64,000 bases of DNA from Aeromonas rivuli (GTDB lineage Bacteria; Pseudomonadota; Gammaproteobacteria; Enterobacterales; Aeromonadaceae): assembly GCF_000820045.1 (NCBI RefSeq), contig NZ_CDBJ01000042.1, positions 1 to 64,000 on the forward strand, read 5' to 3'. A program made the position numbers and the translations under genes. Below are positions 25,979 through 35,544 of this stretch, piece after piece. Numbering within the stretch: position 1 is the first letter of the stretch; every line of letters starts with the position of its first letter. The notes beneath the pieces were generated by a model, which was not told the origin of the DNA, searched no databases, and worked only from the letters and a program-made list of their open reading frames with translations.

Positions 25979-27700
25979 ATGTCCTTGCTAGAAGTTAAAA
26001 ACTTGCGGATTGAGTACCCCTCCCGCTACGGGGTACTGGCCGCGGTGAAGGATCTCTCTTTCTGTGTCGAGAAGGGTGAGGTCGTTGGCGTCGTGGGTGA
26101 GTCCGGCGCTGGCAAATCCACCATCGGCAATGCGGTGATCGATTTGCTGAGTCCACCGGGTCATATCGCCCGGGGGGATATCTATCTCAATGGCGAACTC
26201 ATCTCCGGCAAGAGTCAGAACGAGATGCGGGCCATTCGTGGCTCCCGCATCGGTTTCATCTTCCAGGATCCCATGACCTCGCTGAATCCGCTGTTTACCG
26301 TGGAGCATCAGCTGGTTGAGACCATACTCGCCAATACCGAGCTCAACCACAGTCAGGCGGTCGCCAAGGCCCTCGAGCTGATGACGGCGGTCGGGATCCC
26401 AAGCCCGGAGCTGCGCATCAAGCAGTATCCCCATCAGTTTTCCGGTGGCATGCGTCAGCGGGTGGTCATCGCCATCGCGCTCTCCTGCGATCCCGAGCTC
26501 ATCATCGCCGATGAGCCGACCACGGCGCTGGATGTCTCCATCCAGGATCAGATCCTGCAACTCATCCGTACCCTCTGCAAGGAGCGGGACGTGGGCTGCA
26601 TGCTGGTCACCCATGACATGGGCGTGGTCTCCAACGTCACCGACAAGGTGGCGGTCATGTATCGCGGTGACCTGGTGGAATTCGGCACTACCGAGCAGGT
26701 ACTGGGGGCCCCGAATCACCCCTATACCCGCAGCCTCATCTCGGCGGTGCCCCGCTCCGACGTGAAGCTGGTGCGCTTCCCGCTGGTCTCGTACATCGAA
26801 GATGCCAGTGCGCCCGATACCAGCATCGACCTCAAGACCCACTGGCTCGGCCAGAGTCAGGATCAGCGTGCCTATGAAGGCGCCCTGTTGCGGGTCGAGC
26901 AGGTGGATCTGAAGTTCGTCACCAAGGACTCCTTCTTCCCGAGCCGCCGTGAATACGTGCAGGCTTGCAACAATATCAACTTCGAGATCTTCGAAGGGGA
27001 GACCTTCGGTCTGGTGGGGGAGTCCGGCTCCGGCAAGTCCACCATAGCCCGTGCCATCACCGGTCTCTATCCGCCTGACAGCGGCAAGATAGTGTTCGAG
27101 GGGATAGATCTCACCGCCATCAAACACGAGAGCGAGCGTCGTCCGCTGCGCCGCCAGATGCAGATGGTGTTCCAGAACCCTTACTCCTCGATGAATCCGC
27201 GCATGAAGGTCCGTGACATCATCTCCGAGCCCATCCGTTTTCACCGGCTGGCCGAGGAGAATCAGATCGACGGCATCGTCAGCGATCTGCTCGATCATGT
27301 CGGCCTTGGTCGGGGCGCCGGGGTCAAGTACCCCCACGAGTTCTCCGGCGGCCAGCGCCAGCGCATCTCTATCGCTCGCGCCCTGGCGACCCGGCCCCGT
27401 TTCCTGATCTGCGACGAGCCTACCTCGGCGCTGGATGTCTCGGTTCAGGCGCAGATACTCAATTTGCTCAAGGATCTGCAAAAAGAGCTCGGCCTCACCA
27501 TGCTGTTTATCAGCCATGATCTGCCGGTTATCCGCCAGATGTGCGATCGCATCGGGGTGATGAAACATGGTCATCTGGTCGAGGTGGCCGAGACGGAAAA
27601 ACTCTTTACCAATGCCGAGCATGAGTACAGCCGCAAGCTGATCTCCCTCATGCCGGAATTTAAGGGAATGTCCCGCGAGGGGCTGGAAATCGCAAGCTAG
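25979..27700 (+). CDS. Peptide ABC importer, fused two-domain ATPase (GsiA/DppDF type)
   Basis: 573 residues with two complete ABC cassettes. The first has GESGAGKST, QFSGGMRQR and IADEPTTALD; the second has GESGSGKST, EFSGGQRQR and ICDEPTSALD. Each half matches one of the DppD/DppF or OppD/OppF pair. It powers uptake of peptides (possibly glutathione) through the two permeases downstream. The gene order ATPase, binding protein, permease, permease is that of gsiABCD. The start at ATG 25979 follows GAGG; an upstream in-frame extension is unsupported. Confidence 0.9.
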   Translation: MSLLEVKNLRIEYPSRYGVLAAVKDLSFCVEKGEVVGVVGESGAGKSTIGNAVIDLLSPPGHIARGDIYLNGELISGKSQNEMRAIRGSRIGFIFQDPMTSLNPLFTVEHQLVETILANTELNHSQAVAKALELMTAVGIPSPELRIKQYPHQFSGGMRQRVVIAIALSCDPELIIADEPTTALDVSIQDQILQLIRTLCKERDVGCMLVTHDMGVVSNVTDKVAVMYRGDLVEFGTTEQVLGAPNHPYTRSLISAVPRSDVKLVRFPLVSYIEDASAPDTSIDLKTHWLGQSQDQRAYEGALLRVEQVDLKFVTKDSFFPSRREYVQACNNINFEIFEGETFGLVGESGSGKSTIARAITGLYPPDSGKIVFEGIDLTAIKHESERRPLRRQMQMVFQNPYSSMNPRMKVRDIISEPIRFHRLAEENQIDGIVSDLLDHVGLGRGAGVKYPHEFSGGQRQRISIARALATRPRFLICDEPTSALDVSVQAQILNLLKDLQKELGLTMLFISHDLPVIRQMCDRIGVMKHGHLVEVAETEKLFTNAEHEYSRKLISLMPEFKGMSREGLEIAS

Positions 27701-27706
27701 GAAAGC

Positions 27707-27725
27707 ACCGGCCTGCCGGTTTTTT
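27707..27725 (+). terminator. Intra-operon terminator before the binding-protein gene
   Basis: ACCGGC/GCCGGT with T5 lies between the ATPase and binding-protein genes. It may reduce read-through, or separate the ATPase from a stronger internal promoter. Confidence 0.6.
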
Positions 27726-27769
27726 GTGAAAAAGAGTGTCAATAAAAAGCTAACAGCATGGAGAAAGAC

Positions 27770-29326
27770 ATGAAGAAAGGATTATCCAAGATTGCAATGG
27801 CATTGTTTGCGGCCGGTTTGGCCTTCAATGTCTCTGCCGCCGATATCAAGGTTGCCGTGGCCTCGGATCCGACCTCGCTGGATCCCCAGGAGCAGCTCTC
27901 CGGTCAGACCCTGGAGATGTCTCACCTGGTGTTCGATCCCTTGATGCGTTACACCCAGGATCTGCAGTTCGAGCCGCGTCTGGCCGAGAAATTTGAACGT
28001 ATCGATGACCAGACGGTCCGTTTCCACCTGCGCAAGGGCGTCAAGTTCCATTCCGGCAACGACTTCACCGCCGATGATGTGGTGTGGACCGTCAACCGTC
28101 TGAAAGCCTCTGTCGATTTCAAGGCCATCTTCGACCCTATCGCCGAAGTGAAGAAAGTGGATGACTACACCGTCGATCTGATCACGGCCAAGCCATTCCC
28201 CTTGGTACTGCAGACAGTGACCTACATCTTCCCGATGGACTCCAAGTTCTATACCGGCAAGGATGAGAACGGTAAAGACAAGGCCGAGATCGTCAAGAAT
28301 GGCAGCTCCTATGCTTCTACCCATGTTTCCGGTACTGGCCCGTTCAGCGTCAAGTTCCGCGAGCAGGGCGTCAAGCTGGAATACACCCGCAACGCCAACT
28401 ACTGGGACAAAGCCTCCAAGGGTAACGTTCAGAACCTGACCCTGGTACCGATCAAGGAAGATGCGACCCGTGTCGCTGCCCTGCTCGGCGGTGACGTTGA
28501 TGTCATCTACCCGGTCGCCCCGAACGATCTGGAACGCGTCCAGAAAGGCAAGGACACCCAGCTGGTGACCCTGTCCGGTACCCGCGCCATCATCATCGAG
28601 CTGAACCAGGCCACCAACCCGGCCCTGAAAGACAAGCGTGTGCGTCAGGCCATCAACTACGCCATCAACCAGGTGGGCATCGTCGAGAAGATCAACAAAG
28701 GCTTCGGTACTCCCGCTGGCCAGCTGAGCCCGAAAGGCTACGCCGGTCACAACGAAGCCCTGGTGCCTCAGTATGACTTGACCAAGGCCAAGGCGTTGAT
28801 GAAGGAAGCCGGTTACGAGCAGGGCTTCAAGATGAGCTTCATCTCCCCGGCCGCCCGTTATGTCAACGATGTCAAAATTGCCCAGGCCGTCTCCGCCATG
28901 CTCTCCAAGATCAACATCAAGGTTGACCTGAAGACCATGCCGGTGGCCCAGTACTGGCCAGAGTTTGACAAGTGTGCCGCTGACATGCAGCTGATCGGCT
29001 GGCACTCAGACACCGAAGATACCGCCAACTTCTTCGAGTTCCTGACCTTCACCAAGAGCGCCGAGACTGGCATGGGCCAGTACAACTGTGGTGGCTACGC
29101 CAACCCAGAAGCTGACAAGATGGTGATGGAAGCCAACACCGAAACTGACCCAGCCAAGCGCAGTGCCATGCTGCAGAAAGTCGAAGCCATGCTGATCGAC
29201 GATGCCGCCTATGTGCCCTTGCATTGGGAAAACCTGGCCTACGGTGCCAAGAAAAATGCCGACATCAAGCCCATCGTCAACGTGATGAACTTCCCGTACT
29301 TTGGCGACCTGGTCGTAGGCAAGTAA
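27770..29326 (+). CDS. Periplasmic peptide-binding protein (SBP family 5)
   Basis: 518 residues. The signal peptide MKKGLSKIAMALFAAGLAF ends near VSA-AD. The mature protein has the family-5 signature (ADDVVWTVNRLK region) and DPTSLDPQEQLSGQTLEMSH typical of DppA/OppA/GsiB proteins. It captures peptide in the periplasm and delivers it to the permeases encoded next. The start at 27770 is preferred because GGAG lies 6 bases before it; an ATG four codons earlier contains that GGAG. A stable hairpin after the stop may protect this part of the mRNA. Confidence 0.93.
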   Translation: MKKGLSKIAMALFAAGLAFNVSAADIKVAVASDPTSLDPQEQLSGQTLEMSHLVFDPLMRYTQDLQFEPRLAEKFERIDDQTVRFHLRKGVKFHSGNDFTADDVVWTVNRLKASVDFKAIFDPIAEVKKVDDYTVDLITAKPFPLVLQTVTYIFPMDSKFYTGKDENGKDKAEIVKNGSSYASTHVSGTGPFSVKFREQGVKLEYTRNANYWDKASKGNVQNLTLVPIKEDATRVAALLGGDVDVIYPVAPNDLERVQKGKDTQLVTLSGTRAIIIELNQATNPALKDKRVRQAINYAINQVGIVEKINKGFGTPAGQLSPKGYAGHNEALVPQYDLTKAKALMKEAGYEQGFKMSFISPAARYVNDVKIAQAVSAMLSKINIKVDLKTMPVAQYWPEFDKCAADMQLIGWHSDTEDTANFFEFLTFTKSAETGMGQYNCGGYANPEADKMVMEANTETDPAKRSAMLQKVEAMLIDDAAYVPLHWENLAYGAKKNADIKPIVNVMNFPYFGDLVVGK

Positions 29327-29345
29327 TAGCGTCATAAGAAGGACC

Positions 29346-29379
29346 GGCGGGGGCATCACTGGCAACAGTGGCCCCCGCC
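29346..29379 (+). other. Large intercistronic hairpin after the binding-protein gene
   Basis: GGCGGGGGC/GCCCCCGCC continues into CACTG/CAGTG capped by GCAA, 14 bp in all with one 2-base bulge and no T-run. Such hairpins commonly stabilise upstream mRNA in binding-protein operons. Confidence 0.7.
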
Positions 29380-29426
29380 ATTAACAGAAGCCGGTGCCAA
29401 GACATCGGCCAGAGTCAAGGACAAGC

Positions 29427-30401
29427 ATGTTTACATTCCTGCTGAAACGGTTCTATCAGGCCGTGATAGTGATGTTCGTCATCAGCCTGGTCGCCTTCTC
29501 CATCCAGGACAATCTGGGGGATCCCCTGCGTGAGTTGGTGGGACAATCAGTCTCCGAGGCTCAGCGTCAGGTGTTGCGCGATCAGATGGGGCTCAACGAT
29601 CCCTTCCTGGTGAAGTACAGTCGCTTCTTGAAAAATGCGCTGCAAGGAGATCTGGGCACGTCCTATTTCTTCAAACGTCCGGCCCTCGAAGTCATACTCG
29701 ACAAGCTGGTTGCGACACTCGAACTGGTGTTCGGGGCGGCCCTCATCATAGTCGTGGTCTCTATTCCGCTCGGCGTTTATTCCGCTATCCGCCCGCGCAG
29801 CATAATGACCAAAATCATCATGGCAGTGAGCAGCATAGGCATCTCAATTCCTGTGTTCTTGACCGCTATCATGCTGATGTACCTCTTCTCTATCCAACTT
29901 GGCTGGTTGCCCGCCTATGGCCGTGGCGAGACCTATAACCTGCTGGGTTGGGAATCCGGTTTCTTCACCTGGGACGGCATCTTGCACCTGATCCTGCCCG
30001 CGGTGTCGCTCTCTTCCATCATGCTGCCGCTGTTTATCCGGCTGGTGCGCTCCGAAATGCTGGAGCAGCTCTCTTCCGAGTACGTGAAGTTTGCCCGTGC
30101 CAAGGGGTTGGATAACAACAAGGTCTACTACCAGCATGCCCTGAAGAACACCATGCTGCCGGTGATCACCGTCGGCGGCGTGCAGATCGGTACCATGGTG
30201 GCCTACACCATCTTGACCGAGAGCGTGTTCCAGTGGCCGGGGACGGGTTTCCTGTTCCTGGAAGCCATCCACCGGGTCGATACCCCGCTGATCACTGCCT
30301 ACGTCATCTTTGTGGGTCTTATCTTCGTGGTGACCAATACCCTGGTCGACCTGCTCTACGGGTTCATCAACCCGACCGTTAACCTGACTGCCAAGGGGTA
30401 A
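29427..30401 (+). CDS. Peptide ABC importer permease 1 (DppB/GsiC type)
   Basis: 324 residues with six predicted membrane helices. The N-terminal FTFLLKRFYQAVIVMFVISLVAF and LGLNDP-like QMGLNDPFLVKY segments are typical of DppB/OppB. The inner-membrane EAA loop is near SEYVKFARAKGLDNNKVYYQHALKN. The start at ATG 29427 has AAGGA upstream. The last 16 codons are repeated 118 bp downstream. Confidence 0.93.
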   Translation: MFTFLLKRFYQAVIVMFVISLVAFSIQDNLGDPLRELVGQSVSEAQRQVLRDQMGLNDPFLVKYSRFLKNALQGDLGTSYFFKRPALEVILDKLVATLELVFGAALIIVVVSIPLGVYSAIRPRSIMTKIIMAVSSIGISIPVFLTAIMLMYLFSIQLGWLPAYGRGETYNLLGWESGFFTWDGILHLILPAVSLSSIMLPLFIRLVRSEMLEQLSSEYVKFARAKGLDNNKVYYQHALKNTMLPVITVGGVQIGTMVAYTILTESVFQWPGTGFLFLEAIHRVDTPLITAYVIFVGLIFVVTNTLVDLLYGFINPTVNLTAKG

Positions 30402-30405
30402 GCAC

Positions 30406-30519
30406 ATGACCAATGCCGTGACTGTGAGCCCAAGCTGCCGTTTGGTTCACTACAAAAACGTCGACATCATCTCTGACGGGTTGCTCAACCCGGCTCTTAA
30501 CCCAACGGCCAAGGGGTAA
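30406..30519 (+). CDS. 37-codon chimeric mini-ORF between the two permease genes
   Basis: It begins MTNAVTVSPSCR, like the downstream permease (MTNAVTASPSRW), and ends LLNPALNPTAKG, like the upstream permease (FINPTVNLTAKG). It was therefore created by a 118-bp tandem duplication of the junction and kept an open frame. AAGGGG precedes its ATG, and its stop is 2 bases before the next start, so translation through it would couple the two permeases. A function beyond spacing is unknown. Confidence 0.5.
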   Translation: MTNAVTVSPSCRLVHYKNVDIISDGLLNPALNPTAKG

Positions 30520-30521
30520 GC

Positions 30522-31463
30522 ATGACTAACGCTGTGACTGCAAGCCCAAGCCGCTGGGCGCGTTTTAAAAATTCCGACATCGTCTACTATTTCCTGCGCG
30601 ATAAAGTAGCCATGTTCAGTTTTGCCATCTTCGTGGCATTCGTGTTGGCCGCCTTGCTGGCACCCTGGCTGGCGCCGCACAATGTCTACGATCTGACCAG
30701 CTTTGACCTGATGGATGCCGAGCTGCCGCCCTCCTGGCTGGAAGGGGGAGACATACGTTTTTGGCTGGGCACCGATAACCAGGGACGGGATATCTGGAGC
30801 ACCATTTTGTATGGCGCCCGTATCTCGCTGACCATAGGTCTGTTCGCGGTGGGTCTGCAACTGGTGCTGGGCATCGTCATCGGCCTCATCGCCGGCTATT
30901 ACGGTGGCCGCATCGACAGCCTGCTGATGCGCTTTGCCGATGTGCAGTTGTCATTCTCCACCATGATGGTGGCCATCATCATCTCTGCCATCTTCCAGGC
31001 AAGTTTTGGCTCCGAACTCTATGCCGAGTTCGCCATCATCATGTTGGTGGTGATCATCGGCATCGCCGAGTGGCCGCAATATGCCCGGACGGTACGCGCC
31101 TCCGTGCTGGCGGAGAAGAAGAAAGAGTATGTGGAATCTGCGCAGGTGATGGGATTCCGTGCCCCGCGCATCATGTTCCGTCACATACTGCCAAACTGCC
31201 TGTCGCCCATCCTGGTCATCTCTACCGTACAGGTTGCGAATGCCATCATGAGTGAGGCTGCGCTCTCCTTCCTGGGGCTCGGCATGCCGGTGGATCAGCC
31301 CTCGCTGGGGTCGCTCATCAGTGTCGGTTTCAACTACATCTTCTCCGGCTCCTGGTGGATCACCGCCTTCCCAGGCATCTGCCTGGTGGTACTGGTGCTG
31401 GTCATCAACCTGCTGGGTGACTGGCTGCGGGATGTGTTTAACCCGAAAATCTACAAGGGTTAA
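30522..31463 (+). CDS. Peptide ABC importer permease 2 (DppC/GsiD type)
   Basis: 313 residues, six membrane helices. The long N-terminal cytoplasmic segment and periplasmic loop contain GTDNQGRDIWSTILYGARISL, the hallmark of DppC/OppC. The EAA loop is near YVESAQVMGFRAPRIMFRHILPN. It forms the channel with permease 1. The ATG follows the duplicated AAGGGGTAAGC by zero bases. It is the last gene of the operon, with a terminator shared in opposite orientation with dxs. Confidence 0.93.
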   Translation: MTNAVTASPSRWARFKNSDIVYYFLRDKVAMFSFAIFVAFVLAALLAPWLAPHNVYDLTSFDLMDAELPPSWLEGGDIRFWLGTDNQGRDIWSTILYGARISLTIGLFAVGLQLVLGIVIGLIAGYYGGRIDSLLMRFADVQLSFSTMMVAIIISAIFQASFGSELYAEFAIIMLVVIIGIAEWPQYARTVRASVLAEKKKEYVESAQVMGFRAPRIMFRHILPNCLSPILVISTVQVANAIMSEAALSFLGLGMPVDQPSLGSLISVGFNYIFSGSWWITAFPGICLVVLVLVINLLGDWLRDVFNPKIYKG

Positions 31464-31483
31464 CTCGGGTTAGCGGTAAAACA

Positions 31484-31509
31484 AGAAGGGCGCCATCAGG
31501 CGCCCTTCT
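31484..31509. terminator. Bidirectional terminator between the importer operon and dxs
   Basis: The 11-bp stem AGAAGGGCGCC/GGCGCCCTTCT with an ATCA loop lies between convergent genes. Confidence 0.8.
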
Positions 31510-31531
31510 CTATTGCTCGCAGGTCATCTCA

Positions 31532-33397
31532 TCAGGCCTGCTGCCAGGCCTGGATGCTGGCCAGGATGCCTGCACTGTCGAGACCCAGCATGGCGTAGAT
31601 CTCCTCCTGGGTGCCCTGTTCGATAAAGCGATCGGGCAGGCCAAGATTGAGTACCGGTTTGCACTGCCTGGTCCGCATCAGCAGCTCGTTCACCGCAGAG
31701 CCGGCACCGCCCATGATGGCGTTGTCCTCTATGGTGACGAACTCATGGTGGCTGGCAGCCAGGGAGAGCACCAGGGCCTCATCCATGGGTTTGACGAAGC
31801 GCATGTCCACCAAGGTGGCGTCCAGCGCCTCGGCGGCGGCCTTGGCCTGATGGAGCAGGGTGCCAAACGCCAAGATGGCGAGCCCTTTGCCGTCGCGAAG
31901 GATGCGACCTTTGCCCAGTGTCAATGCCTGCATCTCGGTCTGAACCTCGATACCACAGCCACTGCCGCGCGGGTAACGCACCGCCGCAGGCTGGTTGCAT
32001 TGATAGCCGGTGTAGAGCATCTGGCGGCACTCGTTCTCATCGGACGGGGTCATGACGACCATGTTCGGCACGGTGCGCAGGAAGCTGATGTCAAACGCGC
32101 CCTGATGAGTGGGGCCGTCGGCACCGACCAGACCGGCGCGGTCGATGGCGAACAGCACCGGCAGCTCTTGCAGGGCCACGTCGTGGATCAGTTGGTCATA
32201 GGCCCGTTGCAGGAAGCTGGAGTAGATGGCGACCACGGGTTTCTGGCCCGAGATGGCGAGCCCGGCGGCGAAGGTCACTGCATGCTGTTCGGCGATGGCC
32301 ACATCGAAGTAGCGGTTGGGGTACTGCTGGCTGAATTTGACCAGCCCTGAACCTTCGCGCATGGCGGGGGTAATGCCGACCAGACGTTCATCTGCGGCGG
32401 CCATGTCGCACAGCCACTGGCCGAAGATGGCCGAGAAGCTCGGTTTACCCGGGGTCGACTTGGGCAGTGCCCATTCGTCCGGGTTGAACTTGGGCACGGC
32501 GTGATAACCGATAGGATCCTTCTCGGCAGGCTCGTAGCCCTTGCCCTTCTTGGTTTTGATGTGCAGCAGCTGGGGACCCTTGAGGTTGCGCATGTTGCGC
32601 AGGGTCTCGACCAGGGCATCGATATCGTGGCCGTCGATGGGACCTATATAATTGAAACCGAACTCTTCAAACAGGGTGCCTGGCACCACCATGCCCTTGA
32701 GGTGCTCCTCTGCGCGCCTGGCCAGTTCTTTGACGGGAGGCAGGCCGGACAACACCTTCTTGCCCCCTTCGCGAATGGTGGTATAGAGCTTGCCTGACAT
32801 GATGCGGGCGAGGTGATTATTCAGCGCGCCGACGTTTTCCGAGATAGACATCTCGTTGTCATTGAGCACCACCAACATGTCCTTGTGGACGTCTCCTGCA
32901 TGATTGAGTGCCTCGAAGGCCATGCCGGCAGTGATGGCGCCATCGCCGATCACCGCCACTACCTTGCGGCCCAATCCTTCGCTTTCGGCGGCGACGGCCA
33001 TGCCGAGCGCAGCGCCGATGGAGGTGCTGGAGTGGCCGACCGAGAGCACGTCATATTCGCTCTCGCCGCGCCAGGGGAAGGGGTGCAGACCATCCTTCTT
33101 GCGAATGCTATGAATGCGTTCGCGCCGCCCGGTCAAAATCTTGTGGGGATAGGCTTGATGGCCCACGTCCCACACCAGCCGATCGAAGGGGGTGTTGTAG
33201 ACGTAATGCAGGGCGACCGTCAGCTCGACCGTGCCAAGACCAGAGGCGAAGTGCCCGCTGGAACGGCTCACCGAGCGCAGCAAGTACTCACGTAACTCGT
33301 TGCACAGGACGGGCAGGCGCTCCTTGGGCAGGGATCTTAACTCAACCGGGGTGTCAGCGAGGGCCAGGTTGGGGAACTTGCTTATATCAACGCTCAT
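31532..33397 (-). CDS. dxs: 1-deoxy-D-xylulose-5-phosphate synthase
   Basis: 621 residues, a thiamine-diphosphate enzyme that condenses pyruvate and glyceraldehyde 3-phosphate, the first and often limiting step of the MEP isoprenoid pathway. Seen are [18 protein letters not shown], the ThDP motif [19 protein letters not shown]...NDNEMSIS, and the pyrimidine-domain Glu in [17 protein letters not shown]. It follows ispA by 21 bases in the unit xseB-ispA-dxs. Confidence 0.97.
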   Translation of the reverse strand: MSVDISKFPNLALADTPVELRSLPKERLPVLCNELREYLLRSVSRSSGHFASGLGTVELTVALHYVYNTPFDRLVWDVGHQAYPHKILTGRRERIHSIRKKDGLHPFPWRGESEYDVLSVGHSSTSIGAALGMAVAAESEGLGRKVVAVIGDGAITAGMAFEALNHAGDVHKDMLVVLNDNEMSISENVGALNNHLARIMSGKLYTTIREGGKKVLSGLPPVKELARRAEEHLKGMVVPGTLFEEFGFNYIGPIDGHDIDALVETLRNMRNLKGPQLLHIKTKKGKGYEPAEKDPIGYHAVPKFNPDEWALPKSTPGKPSFSAIFGQWLCDMAAADERLVGITPAMREGSGLVKFSQQYPNRYFDVAIAEQHAVTFAAGLAISGQKPVVAIYSSFLQRAYDQLIHDVALQELPVLFAIDRAGLVGADGPTHQGAFDISFLRTVPNMVVMTPSDENECRQMLYTGYQCNQPAAVRYPRGSGCGIEVQTEMQALTLGKGRILRDGKGLAILAFGTLLHQAKAAAEALDATLVDMRFVKPMDEALVLSLAASHHEFVTIEDNAIMGGAGSAVNELLMRTRQCKPVLNLGLPDRFIEQGTQEEIYAMLGLDSAGILASIQAWQQA

Positions 33398-33418
33398 ATT
33401 GTTACTGTTATCCAGCGT

Positions 33419-34309
33419 TCAGTGGGTTCGCTCGATGATGTAATCGGCAAACGCTTCCAGAATATCGGTATTGTAGGGCAAAGGGCGCAGGGCTGTTAAG
33501 GCTTTGCCGTGCAGTTCGCGAGCCAGCTCACGGGCCTGCTCCAGGCCGAGCAGCGCCGGGTAGGTGCTCTTGGCCAGTGCCAGATCCGAACCCTGAGGCT
33601 TGCCCAGGGTGGCGGTATCCCCGGTGATGTCCAGTATGTCGTCTTGCACCTGGAAGGCGAGACCGATGGCGGCGGCGTACGCTTGCAGCGCACTCAGGGT
33701 CTGTGCATCGATATCAGCCTTGCACAGGGCTCCCAGGGTGACGGCGCATTCGATGAGCGCCCCGGTCTTGTGGCGATGTACCTGCTCGAGTTCGGTCAGG
33801 CTTATCTGCCGACCTTCGGCTTGCAGGTCGAGTGCCTGGCCACCGCACATCCCCAGATAGCCTGAGGCGCGGGCCAGGGTACTGAGCATTTGGACCCGGT
33901 TTGCCATCAATGCGCCAGGCATGGGGTGGTCTGCCAGGATAGAGAATGCCAGGGTTTGCAGGGCGTCTCCCGCCAGGATGGCGGTACCTTCGTCGAACGC
34001 CTTGTGCACAGTAGGTTGACCACGACGCAGATCGTCGTCATCCATGGCGGGCAGATCGTCGTGCAGCAGGGAATAGGCGTGAATGCACTCTACCGCCGCC
34101 GCCGGACCATCGAGCAGATCAGTCTCAACGGCCAACATCTCGCCGACGGCATAGACCAGGAAGGGGCGCACCCGTTTCCCACCCAATAGCAGACCGTATT
34201 TCATGGCGTCGCGCAGACGCGGCGCCATGGGGGGCAGGGCATCGAGCTGTTGTGACAGCCGATCATCGATACGCTGGCGATGGAGGCGAGAGAAACTATC
34301 CAGCGACAC
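33419..34309 (-). CDS. ispA: Farnesyl diphosphate synthase
   Basis: 296 residues, trans-prenyltransferase making geranyl and farnesyl diphosphate from IPP and DMAPP. The two aspartate-rich motifs are DDLPAMDDDDLRRG (first) and DDILDITGD (second). The substrate-binding GGKRVRPFL and the KTGALIECAV segment are also present. The start codon is GTG at 34309, only 3 bases after the xseB stop, which suggests coupling. Confidence 0.96.
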   Translation of the reverse strand: MSLDSFSRLHRQRIDDRLSQQLDALPPMAPRLRDAMKYGLLLGGKRVRPFLVYAVGEMLAVETDLLDGPAAAVECIHAYSLLHDDLPAMDDDDLRRGQPTVHKAFDEGTAILAGDALQTLAFSILADHPMPGALMANRVQMLSTLARASGYLGMCGGQALDLQAEGRQISLTELEQVHRHKTGALIECAVTLGALCKADIDAQTLSALQAYAAAIGLAFQVQDDILDITGDTATLGKPQGSDLALAKSTYPALLGLEQARELARELHGKALTALRPLPYNTDILEAFADYIIERTH

Positions 34310-34312
34310 GGT

Positions 34313-34567
34313 TCAGGCTCCTTGTTCGGGTTGGAAGGGAACAGCCTGCTCGCTGCCATCGGCCTGGCTCAGCAGGATGTGGATTTTCTGCTCGGCCTGC
34401 TCCAGCTTCTGCTGACCGGCTCGCACCAGATGGATACCCTGCTCGAACTGTTTGAGTGCCTCTTCAAGGGGGAGCGCGCCCTGCTCGAGTTGATGAACAA
34501 TGGTTTCCAGCTCTTCCAAGGTGGCATCAAAACTCAGTCGGTCGATTTTCTTAACGGCCATGTTCAT
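34313..34567 (-). CDS. xseB: Exodeoxyribonuclease VII small subunit
   Basis: 84 residues, helical, with the family segment [32 protein letters not shown]. It associates with XseA to form exonuclease VII, which degrades single-stranded DNA. It heads the xseB-ispA-dxs operon and is divergent from pomA. The 210-bp gap up to pomA must hold both promoters. Confidence 0.95.
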   Translation of the reverse strand: MNMAVKKIDRLSFDATLEELETIVHQLEQGALPLEEALKQFEQGIHLVRAGQQKLEQAEQKIHILLSQADGSEQAVPFQPEQGA

Positions 34568-34777
34568 CCTCGAGGATTGAAAAAACGGCTCATCTTAACA
34601 TCCTCGACCCCTGGGGGGGAGGGTGAAAGCGTCATTGCCTCAAACTCTGGCCACCGCTGCCGATATATAAGGCGACTGGGGTCAAGTGCGCACTTTCGAG
34701 CTTGCTGCTCGGGATGCAATAGCAGAAAATTCAATGAAATATAGTGAATTCAAGAATCGGCTGACAGGAGTTGCGGC

Positions 34778-35536
34778 GTGGATCTAGGTAGTCTTATCGG
34801 CATAGTGCTCGGTTTCTCGGTGGTGATCTACGGCATGGTGCTGGGGGGATCCCTCAGCATGTTCGTTGATGTGCCTTCTGTCTGTATCACAGTGCTGGGC
34901 TCCATCTTCATTGCCATGATGAAGTTCAACGTTGGCCAGTTCTTCGGTGCCTTCAAGATTGCGGGCAAGGCGTTCATTCACAAAAGCGAGAAGATCGACG
35001 ATCTGATCCAGAAGGCGGTCGAACTGGCAGATGCGGCGCGCAAGGGGGGCTTCCTGGCATTGGAGGCGGCGGAAATCCCCAATAGCTTCATGAAGAAGGG
35101 CATCGACATGCTGGTCGACGGTCATGATGCTGAGGTGGTGCGTGCCGTGATGGAGAAAGACATGGAGCTCACCTCGGACAGGCACGTCATCGCCATCAAG
35201 GTGTTTCGGGCCCTGGGCGATCTCGGACCCGCCATGGGGATGATAGGCACGCTGGTGGGGCTGGTTGCCATGTTGTCGAACATGAGCGATCCCAAATCCA
35301 TCGGCCCCGCCATGGCCGTTGCCTTACTGACCACCCTCTATGGCGCCATCCAGGCCAACATGTTTGCCATTCCCATTGCCGACAAGCTGGAGCTGCGCAG
35401 CGGTGAGGAGCGCCTCTCACGGGCGTTGATCCTGGACGCCATCATGGGGATCCAGGATGGCCAGAACCCCAGGGTGATCCAGTCCATGCTGCAAAACTAC
35501 CTGCATCAGTCCAAACGCAACGCAGGCACCGAGTAG
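34778..35536 (+). CDS. pomA: Sodium-driven flagellar stator protein PomA
   Basis: 252 residues with four membrane helices (about 4-22, 30-48, 150-170, 182-200) and a large cytoplasmic loop between TM2 and TM3, as in MotA/PomA. The start MDLGSLIGIVLGFSVVIYGMVLGG and DLGPAMGMIGTLVGLVAML are PomA-like. With PomB it forms the Na+-conducting stator that turns the polar flagellum. The start codon is GTG, with AGGAG 7 bases upstream. The location beside xseB-ispA-dxs is the Vibrio/Aeromonas arrangement. Confidence 0.93.
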   Translation: MDLGSLIGIVLGFSVVIYGMVLGGSLSMFVDVPSVCITVLGSIFIAMMKFNVGQFFGAFKIAGKAFIHKSEKIDDLIQKAVELADAARKGGFLALEAAEIPNSFMKKGIDMLVDGHDAEVVRAVMEKDMELTSDRHVIAIKVFRALGDLGPAMGMIGTLVGLVAMLSNMSDPKSIGPAMAVALLTTLYGAIQANMFAIPIADKLELRSGEERLSRALILDAIMGIQDGQNPRVIQSMLQNYLHQSKRNAGTE

Positions 35537-35544
35537 GAGTCGCC

